Source: Alteromonas sp. 5E99-2 (GTDB lineage: Bacteria > Pseudomonadota > Gammaproteobacteria > Enterobacterales > Alteromonadaceae). From it: a DNA stretch of 64,000 nucleotides. Made by a program: the position numbers and the translations under genes. The stretch covers positions 248,001 to 312,000 of the forward strand of contig NZ_JAFNJE010000001.1 in NCBI RefSeq assembly GCF_017368475.1, read 5' to 3'. Positions 58,409 through 64,000 of the stretch are shown piece by piece. The notes beneath the pieces are model-generated. The model searched no databases, was not told the DNA's origin, and was given only the letters and a program-made list of their open reading frames with translations. Position 1 is the first letter of the stretch, and the number at the start of each line of letters is the position of its first letter.

Positions 58409-58960
58409 GTGACACAGATAAGAAGGTCGATAGTTCTAACCACTATGACTTTATGCTTATTAGATTTATCAGCATCGGTAACCGCACAAACTGTTTATAA
58501 AATTGTCCAAGATGATGGAACAGTCATTTATTCTGACCAAGCTGGTCCAAATGCAGAAGCTGTCGATCTATCGTCAGTTAAAGGTTCTACTGTACCTAGC
58601 TTAGCCACACCCAAAGCAAAAAAAACAAAAACCATTTCTCCTACTGATCAAACAAATTATCAACTAAGAATACTCACTCCTGCTCCAGAGATAACACTCA
58701 GGAACAATAATGGGCAAGTTACAATTAGTGCAGAGTTAGAGCCTGCTCTAGATTCAGTTGAATATCACCTGCACTTAGATAACAACAAAGTCATATCCCA
58801 ACGTCTTAGCACGTTTTTAGTTGATGACATCTATCGTGGCGAACACAGTTTTTTTATTTCAGCATCTGACAATACAGGCAAGACTCTTGCATCGTCACAA
58901 CCTCAAACATTTTATATGCAAAAGGTGTCGGTGATTACCAACCCGAGCCGTGCGAATTAA
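58409..58960 (+). CDS. DUF4124 domain protein between glnA and ntrB
   Basis: 183 residues. A signal peptide (about 1-26, SVTAQT) precedes a DUF4124-type domain (about 27-50, VYKIVQDDGTVIYSDQAGPNA), a Thr/Lys-rich linker, and a C-terminal beta-sandwich-like segment (VTISAELEPALDSVEYHLHLDN). GTG start with AGGAG 9 bp upstream. Proteins of this kind often sit between glnA and ntrB in gammaproteobacteria and are of unknown function; a periplasmic location is predicted. Transcription into ntrB is possible, but ntrB has its own NtrC-type operator. Confidence 0.85.
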   Translation: MTQIRRSIVLTTMTLCLLDLSASVTAQTVYKIVQDDGTVIYSDQAGPNAEAVDLSSVKGSTVPSLATPKAKKTKTISPTDQTNYQLRILTPAPEITLRNNNGQVTISAELEPALDSVEYHLHLDNNKVISQRLSTFLVDDIYRGEHSFFISASDNTGKTLASSQPQTFYMQKVSVITNPSRAN

Positions 58961-59008
58961 TTAAATTTGCACGTAATGCTCACCACATCACCTAAGCATT
59001 AACTCTAG

Positions 59009-59025
59009 CGCACCATTTTGGTGCG
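59009..59025 (+). promoter_or_regulatory. Perfect NtrC-type operator in front of ntrB
   Basis: CGCACCATTTTGGTGCG is a symmetrical 6-5-6 palindrome, matching the NtrC consensus TGCACC-N5-GGTGCA at 10 of 12 half-site bases (only the outermost pair differs). It lies 10 bp before the ntrB ATG. A TTGCAC (58966-58971) -35-like element 40 bp upstream places the operator near the start point, so repression is the natural reading (autoregulation of ntrBC, as in E. coli glnL). Confidence 0.85.
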
Positions 59026-59034
59026 AAATTTAGG

Positions 59035-60117
59035 ATGAGTATGAGCGAGTCAAATATCGAGGCAAAAAAAATACTCGATAATTTAAACACCGCTATTATT
59101 GTTATAGATAAAGCTTTAACCATACAATTTGCAAACGATGCAGGGTTAGCTTTGTTTGAAACCGGATATAAGCAACTCCATGCACAGCCTCTCAATGACT
59201 TTCTAACTCAAAATGTTATCGACGCATTACCAATAGAGAGCGCTATTGACGAAGGGGAAGACTTTACCGAAACTGAAGTACGTTTGTCATTTAAAGATAA
59301 GCGTCAAGTATTAGTCGACATTACGGTTACCAATATAATATTGAACAAAAAACCACAATTGATGTTTGAAATAAAGGTAATTGAAAAACAGCAGCAAATA
59401 TCGCGGCAAAACCAACAAAATGCACAACATTTCGCGGCAAGAGAGCTTGTTCGTGGGCTTGCTCACGAAATAAAGAATCCACTAGGGGGAATTCGTGGCG
59501 CAGCGCAGTTGCTGGAAAAAGAATTGGACCATGAGCAAAAAGAATATACTCAACTCATCATGGAACAAAGTGATAGGCTCAGGAACTTAGTCGACCGCTT
59601 ACTTGGTCCCAATTCCCGCCCTATTATCGCAAATTACAACGTTCATCAAGCGATTGAACAAGTGAGAATCCTGACTCGTGCTCAGTTTGGTGAAACCATT
59701 AATATAGTAAGAGACTACGACCCGAGTATACCACAGGTCATGGTCGACAAAGACATGCTACAACAGGCCGTGTTAAACATTGTTCGCAACAGCGTACAAG
59801 CATTAACCAACGCAAAAACCACCAATCCGCAAATACGTTTAGTCACCCGTGTTGACAGACATGTCATTGTTTATAAGGAGCATCACCCTTTAGTTGCGAA
59901 AATAAAAATAATCGACAACGGGCCCGGTATTCCTACAGAAATAAGAGATACGCTTTTTTATCCCATGGTGAGCAGTAAAGACAATGGAACCGGTTTAGGC
60001 CTTTCTATTGCACAGACACTCGTTAATCATCACAGAGGAAAAATAGAGGTAGAGAGCCGTCCCGGTCATACCGAGTTTGTTATCTATCTTCCCATCGAAA
60101 AACAGGAGTTTATATAA
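59035..60117 (+). CDS. glnL: NtrB (GlnL), nitrogen sensor histidine kinase
   Basis: 360 residues, soluble. PAS-like N-terminal domain (about 10-120); H-box LVRGLAHEIKNPLGG with His144; N-box IVRNSVQAL; G1/G2 DNGPGIP and GTGLGLSIAQTLV. It phosphorylates or dephosphorylates NtrC in response to PII. TAGGATGAG precedes the ATG; a second in-frame ATG lies two codons on. An ATG/TAATG junction (1-bp overlap) joins it to ntrC. The NtrC-type palindrome is 10 bp upstream of this start. Confidence 0.96.
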   Translation: MSMSESNIEAKKILDNLNTAIIVIDKALTIQFANDAGLALFETGYKQLHAQPLNDFLTQNVIDALPIESAIDEGEDFTETEVRLSFKDKRQVLVDITVTNIILNKKPQLMFEIKVIEKQQQISRQNQQNAQHFAARELVRGLAHEIKNPLGGIRGAAQLLEKELDHEQKEYTQLIMEQSDRLRNLVDRLLGPNSRPIIANYNVHQAIEQVRILTRAQFGETINIVRDYDPSIPQVMVDKDMLQQAVLNIVRNSVQALTNAKTTNPQIRLVTRVDRHVIVYKEHHPLVAKIKIIDNGPGIPTEIRDTLFYPMVSSKDNGTGLGLSIAQTLVNHHRGKIEVESRPGHTEFVIYLPIEKQEFI

Positions 60118-61538
60118 TGCATTCATCATCTTGGGAACCCGTGTGGATTGTCGACGATGACAGCTCAATTCGGTGGGTATTACAAAAAGCACTTCAAGCA
60201 GCAGACATACCTTGTGTAAGCTTCGAAAATCCTAATGATGTATTGATACAACTGGATTCAGGGCAGTTACCCGAAGTTATTATTTCTGATATCCGTATGC
60301 CGCAAAAAGACGGTATGGCATTAATGCGAGATATACACGACCGCTTCCCTGATATCCCAATCATTATTATGACTGCACACTCAGATTTAGACAGTGCAGT
60401 TAAAGCCTACCAAAAAGGCGCGTTTGAGTATTTACCCAAACCCTTTGATATCGACGAAGCTGTCACGCTAGCACAACGGGCATTAGCCCATGCAAGAGAG
60501 AATAAAGATAGCCCAGAAGTTCAAAATCAAGACTCAGGTACAGAAATTATTGGCGAAGCGCCGGCAATGCAGGAAGTCTTCCGTGCAATTGGTCGCTTGT
60601 CCCGATCTTCCATTAGCGTACTGATTAATGGTCAATCTGGTACAGGTAAAGAACTGGTTGCTCAAGCACTGCATCGCCATAGTCCACGTGCAGCAGAGCC
60701 TTTTATTGCCTTAAACATGGCTGCTATTCCAGCCGATTTAGTAGAATCTGAGTTGTTTGGCCACGAGAAAGGCGCATTTACTGGCGCACAAACCTCTCGA
60801 CAAGGACGATTTGAGCAAGCCAATAACGGCACCTTATTTTTAGACGAAATTGGTGATATGCCGTTAGATGTGCAAACTCGATTACTTCGCGTTTTAGCAG
60901 ACGGGCAGTTCTATCGCGTTGGCGGCCACCAATCCGTGACTGTGAATGTTCGAATAATCGCTGCCACACACCAAAATTTAGAAAAACGTGTTAGCGAAGG
61001 TAAATTTCGTGAAGATTTGTTTCATCGACTGAACGTAATAAGAGTACACATTCCCTCGCTGGCCCAGCGTCGTGAAGATATTCCATTACTTGCACGGTAT
61101 TTCTTACATAAAGCGTCAAAAGAGCTTGAGGTAGAAACGAAAGTGCTTAGTAAAGATACTGAGAAAGTCATGGCGGGCTTGTCTTGGCCTGGAAACGTTA
61201 GGCAATTAGAAAACGTATGTCGATGGTTATCGGTAATGGCCAGTGGCGTAGAGATTTTGCCTTCAGACTTGCCACCTGAAATCGAAGAAGATCAAACCTC
61301 TACAAGTAATGCCGACGGCAACGACACCTGGCTAAGTTTATTGGCAAAGTGGGCTGATTCAGAGCTCATTAAAGGCAAGAATGATATTCTGAATGACGCC
61401 GCAATGTCTTTTGAAAAAGTGTTACTTGAACGAGCATTGCACCATACTCGCGGTCATAAACAAGAAGCAGCTAAGCGTCTAGGTTGGGGAAGAAATACCC
61501 TGACTAGAAAGTTGAAAGAACTCGACTTTCCTTCATAA
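60117..61538 (+). CDS. glnG: NtrC (GlnG), sigma-54 response regulator
   Basis: 473 residues. Receiver domain with VDDDSSIRW (acidic pocket), phosphoacceptor Asp58 (ISDIRMP); AAA+ domain with Walker A GQSGTGKE (172-179) and the sigma-54-contacting GAFTGA (219-224); C-terminal Fis-like HTH ending KRLGWGRNTLTRKLKEL (about 455-472). Activates glnA at the sigma-54 promoter in this window and likely represses its own operon. A shared terminator follows at 61541-61567. Confidence 0.97.
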   Translation: MHSSSWEPVWIVDDDSSIRWVLQKALQAADIPCVSFENPNDVLIQLDSGQLPEVIISDIRMPQKDGMALMRDIHDRFPDIPIIIMTAHSDLDSAVKAYQKGAFEYLPKPFDIDEAVTLAQRALAHARENKDSPEVQNQDSGTEIIGEAPAMQEVFRAIGRLSRSSISVLINGQSGTGKELVAQALHRHSPRAAEPFIALNMAAIPADLVESELFGHEKGAFTGAQTSRQGRFEQANNGTLFLDEIGDMPLDVQTRLLRVLADGQFYRVGGHQSVTVNVRIIAATHQNLEKRVSEGKFREDLFHRLNVIRVHIPSLAQRREDIPLLARYFLHKASKELEVETKVLSKDTEKVMAGLSWPGNVRQLENVCRWLSVMASGVEILPSDLPPEIEEDQTSTSNADGNDTWLSLLAKWADSELIKGKNDILNDAAMSFEKVLLERALHHTRGHKQEAAKRLGWGRNTLTRKLKELDFPS

Positions 61539-61540
61539 AA

Positions 61541-61567
61541 AAAAGCAGCGAAACGCTGCTTTTTTTT
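61541..61567. terminator. Bidirectional terminator between ntrC and the HD-GYP gene
   Basis: AGCAGCG (61544-61550), loop AAA, CGCTGCT (61554-61560), preceded by A8 and followed by T7, so it can end both convergent transcripts. Confidence 0.93.
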
Positions 61568-61572
61568 ACATT

Positions 61573-62709
61573 CTACCGAGCCAATAGCTTAGTCATAGTC
61601 ACATTAAAATGGCGCATCCACTTAGCGCTATACTTACCTTTTTCACTGCGGTTAAGTTCTATTACCGCTTTCTTTTTAGAAATCGATGAGACATTGTTAT
61701 AGTCAGAGGATTGCGTCATGGTGTCAAATGCGTCAAGAATGGATAACAATTTAGCACCTTCACACATATCTGCTTCTTGGATACCTAACGGATACCCTGA
61801 ACCATCTGGGTGTTCATGAACTTGCATTACAATTTTTCGTGCGCCATCCCATTCATTTAAATGCTCTAAAAGCCGTGCGCTTTTATACACATGAGAACGC
61901 ATTAAATTACGCTCTGCATCAGTATATGCCTCTTTTTTGTGTATCAATGATACTGGCATAAATGCCATTCCAAAATCATTCACATAACACGCAACAGCCA
62001 ATTGGTCTTCTTCGATTGGCTTTCCTGCGACTTGATTAATCAGCTGAGCTAATTTGGCGATACGATCCCCTCGACCTTTCCAATATTCAGAACGTTTTTC
62101 TATGGTCATCATCATATCGCGAAAGAACAGCACGTCCATTTGCTTTTCCGCACTAAGGTCTTTAGGTATACCTGATTTTGAAAGCACAATACCATCATCT
62201 TTAGGCTTAACTTCTAGACCTCCAACACCCTCTTCGACCACAAGCGCTGGGTTCAGTATTTTTACCGCAATGATTAATTTAACTTCATGCTCATCATGAC
62301 AATCAGGTTTAATTTCTTGAATTGCACTTACGAGTTGTTTTTCTAGTTCAGGATCATATTCCGCTTCACCTTTGTGTAAGATGTTTTCAGCAAAGTTCTT
62401 AACAATATCCATGGTTAAAAGAACCAAATCACTCAACAAGCTGCTATAAACCATTTGTCCTTTGCGCAAATAATCCAACAAGTCTTCTACGTGTTGAAGC
62501 AACGGAAACATCGGCCTAAAACCAACTAATCCCAAGTCACCTTTAATAGTATGAACAGACCGGAACAGAGAGCGTTGGAGCTCGTTATCATCTGGTCGAA
62601 GTTCAAGTTCAATTAATGTCTGTTCACTGGATTCGTATAGCTCGTTAATTTCTTCTATTAAATCAGCTAAAATATCGTCTTCTAGATCATCGGGGCGAAA
62701 TGTTTGCAT
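61573..62709 (-). CDS. Hpt domain fused to a degenerate HD-GYP domain
   Basis: 378 residues from ATG 62709 (AGAGA about 10 bp upstream; an upstream TTG at 62733 adds 8). The N-terminal Hpt domain (about 1-110) holds phospho-acceptor His53 in VHTIKGDLG. The C-terminal HD-GYP-like domain keeps DGSGYP (302-307), His273 and a late Asp in LDAFDTM, but the HD pair of the catalytic site reads ND (244-245, ACYVNDFGM) and the first His is missing. Cyclic-di-GMP hydrolysis is thus doubtful; it may be a phosphorelay scaffold or sensor. Adjacent to ntrC and plsC, with no receiver gene beside it. Confidence 0.88.
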   Translation of the reverse strand: MQTFRPDDLEDDILADLIEEINELYESSEQTLIELELRPDDNELQRSLFRSVHTIKGDLGLVGFRPMFPLLQHVEDLLDYLRKGQMVYSSLLSDLVLLTMDIVKNFAENILHKGEAEYDPELEKQLVSAIQEIKPDCHDEHEVKLIIAVKILNPALVVEEGVGGLEVKPKDDGIVLSKSGIPKDLSAEKQMDVLFFRDMMMTIEKRSEYWKGRGDRIAKLAQLINQVAGKPIEEDQLAVACYVNDFGMAFMPVSLIHKKEAYTDAERNLMRSHVYKSARLLEHLNEWDGARKIVMQVHEHPDGSGYPLGIQEADMCEGAKLLSILDAFDTMTQSSDYNNVSSISKKKAVIELNRSEKGKYSAKWMRHFNVTMTKLLAR

Positions 62710-62802
62710 ACAAATAAGTCTCTTTTTTTGCAACTATAGACACGCTGCTGTTATATAAATGGCTAACAAAGTTCTTTTCTATCCTCTAAATATAGCTAAG
62801 GA

Positions 62803-63555
62803 GTGACAGAGTACGTATACTTCGCAAAATTTTTTTTGAGAAAGTACGTGTTAGCCCTTATTCGATGCTTATTAATGCTTCCTACATTTTTGCTGATTAA
62901 TACCATTGTATTACTTGTTTGTATATTTCGCCCATTTCACAGAGACAATGTCTACTTCACGGGGCAGGCCTACAACAAGATGGCTTGGCTACTTGGTGTT
63001 GATGTAAAAATTACTACTGATAGCAGCGTAATCGAAAATACCCCCTATATTTATATTGCCAACCACCAAAATAGTTATGATGTGGTTACTGTGTGTAAGG
63101 CGGCAAAAAGAGGGGTTATAACCATTGGTAAAAAAAGCCTGATTTGGATACCTATTTTTGGTCTGATTTACTTTCTATCGGGCAATATCATGATAAATCG
63201 AACCCATAGAGGCAGCGCACAAAATTCTTTAGGTAAGGCTGCAAGGCGAATAAAAGACAAAGCCTTGTCTGTTTGGGTCTTCCCAGAAGGAACACGAAGC
63301 TACGGCAGAGGTTTACTGCCATTTAAAACCGGCGCATTTCGCCTAGCACTAGAAACAAAGGTTCCTATTGCTATGGTGTGCGTAAGTAATACACACAATA
63401 AAATTCGGTTGAACCGTTGGAACAACGGCACAGTCTCAATAAAAATATGTGCTCCTCAGCCTATTGATGACACGAAAACAGCACGAGAATGGGCGAATAG
63501 TTTTCATCAAAAGATGAAAGACGAAATATCCCAACTCGATAACGAACACCAGTAA
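62803..63555 (+). CDS. plsC: 1-acyl-sn-glycerol-3-phosphate acyltransferase (PlsC-like)
   Basis: 250 residues, with a hydrophobic N-terminal segment (about 18-45). The catalytic HX4D is in NHQNSYD (about residues 87-93), and VFPEGTRSYGRG is the conserved FPEGTR motif (about 164-175); PIAMVCVSN is the third block. Acylates lysophosphatidate in phospholipid synthesis. The GTG start at 62803 lies directly under an AAGGAG, leaving no spacing, so the real start may be a later TTG (62836) or GTG (62848). Divergent from the Hpt gene. Confidence 0.88.
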   Translation: MTEYVYFAKFFLRKYVLALIRCLLMLPTFLLINTIVLLVCIFRPFHRDNVYFTGQAYNKMAWLLGVDVKITTDSSVIENTPYIYIANHQNSYDVVTVCKAAKRGVITIGKKSLIWIPIFGLIYFLSGNIMINRTHRGSAQNSLGKAARRIKDKALSVWVFPEGTRSYGRGLLPFKTGAFRLALETKVPIAMVCVSNTHNKIRLNRWNNGTVSIKICAPQPIDDTKTAREWANSFHQKMKDEISQLDNEHQ

Positions 63556-63572
63556 AAACAGTGAGAGAAAAA

Positions 63573-63941
63573 ATGTCACAATTCGACGAAAGAGAAGAAT
63601 GGTACGAATTTAACGAAGACACCATAGAAGCGTTAATAGAAGACGGAAGCCAAGCTGATGCCACGTATACCCTTGAGCACCACTTAGCCAGTAGCGATTT
63701 TGATATTTTAGAAAAAGCCGCGGTAGACGCGTTTAAAGCAGGATTTGAAGTCACTGACGCTGAAGAATTAGTATTAGACGATGGCGGTTTAGTTTTCTGC
63801 TTTGACGCTATCGTAGAAAGAAAACTAGACGCTGAACTTTTACGTAAAGACACGGATAACCTGCTAAAAATCGCTGACAAACACCAAGTTCACTACGACG
63901 GCTGGGGAACTTATTTTATTCCAACCGAAGGTGAAGAGTAA
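63573..63941 (+). CDS. rraB: RraB, regulator of RNase E activity
   Basis: 122 residues from ATG 63573 (GAGAG 6 bp upstream; the frame is open from a GTG 12 bp earlier). Shares IEALIEDGSQADATYTLEHHL and FEKAAVDAFKAGFEVTDAEEL with E. coli RraB, plus the closing YDGWGTYF. RraB binds RNase E and changes substrate choice. Its acidic C-terminal tail is shorter than in E. coli. The last 59 bases of the window hold no gene I can support. Confidence 0.9.
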   Translation: MSQFDEREEWYEFNEDTIEALIEDGSQADATYTLEHHLASSDFDILEKAAVDAFKAGFEVTDAEELVLDDGGLVFCFDAIVERKLDAELLRKDTDNLLKIADKHQVHYDGWGTYFIPTEGEE

Positions 63942-64000
63942 TCGCTAACATTAGACTCAAGCGGCTTATGCCATTGTGTGGCACTAAATTTGCGTTCATT

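Overview
The window looks like a chromosomal backbone segment from a marine gammaproteobacterium of the Alteromonadales (Glaciecola/Paraglaciecola/Alteromonas-like). This is inferred from moderately AT-rich coding sequence, classic gammaproteobacterial gene orders (degQ-degS, murA-ibaG-mlaBCDEF, kdsD-lptCAB-rpoN-hpf-ptsN-rapZ-ptsO, sspBA next to petABC and rplM-rpsI, lptD-surA-pdxA-rsmA-apaG-apaH, glnA-ntrBC) and a Glu/Asp-rich, cold-marine-type protein composition. Genus is an inference; no rRNA or tRNA gene is present to confirm it.

Layout. 1-3.1 kb: end of zapG and the envelope proteases degQ and degS. 3.1-7.7 kb (minus): the Mla phospholipid-transport operon with ibaG and murA. 7.9-14.8 kb (plus): KDO and LPS-transport genes, then rpoN, hpf and the nitrogen phosphotransferase genes, followed by mgtE. 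16.3-21.2 kb (minus): sspB/sspA, the cytochrome bc1 complex, and ribosomal proteins S9/L13. A lone lipoprotein gene lies at 21.5 kb. 22.1-29.9 kb (minus): a compact run dsbC-recJ-recO-pdxJ-acpS-rlmD-relA. djlA follows at 30.0-30.8 kb, divergent from lptD-surA-pdxA-rsmA-apaG-apaH (31-37.6 kb), then a chemoreceptor.

The second half is more mosaic. 39.7-44.1 kb (minus) carries DUF192 gene-lysC-wzi-glycosyltransferase 9. A gene-free stretch of about 620 bp with a tandem repeat follows. Then come a 2-hydroxyacid dehydrogenase, erpA with an IscR-like promoter, a GST, a CLC transporter, a HemJ-like protein, a 54-residue small protein, a UPF0149 protein, an NRAMP-like transporter lacking the usual metal motif, an HDOD protein, a PatB/MalY lyase and typA. 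56.4-61.5 kb is the nitrogen-control locus: glnA with a sigma-54 promoter and NtrC-like sites, a DUF4124 gene, and ntrBC with a perfect NtrC-type palindrome just before ntrB. The window closes with an Hpt/degenerate HD-GYP protein, a PlsC acyltransferase and rraB.

Two themes link the genes: outer-membrane biogenesis and quality control (Mla, Lpt, SurA, LptD, DegQ/S, DsbC, MurA, KDO), and nitrogen regulation (RpoN, PtsN/NPr/RapZ, GlnA, NtrBC), with both sigma-54 itself and a sigma-54 target promoter in the same window. I see no mobile element, phage, CRISPR, toxin-antitoxin or defence locus. The most unusual material is regulatory DNA and several proteins that have lost family-defining residues.
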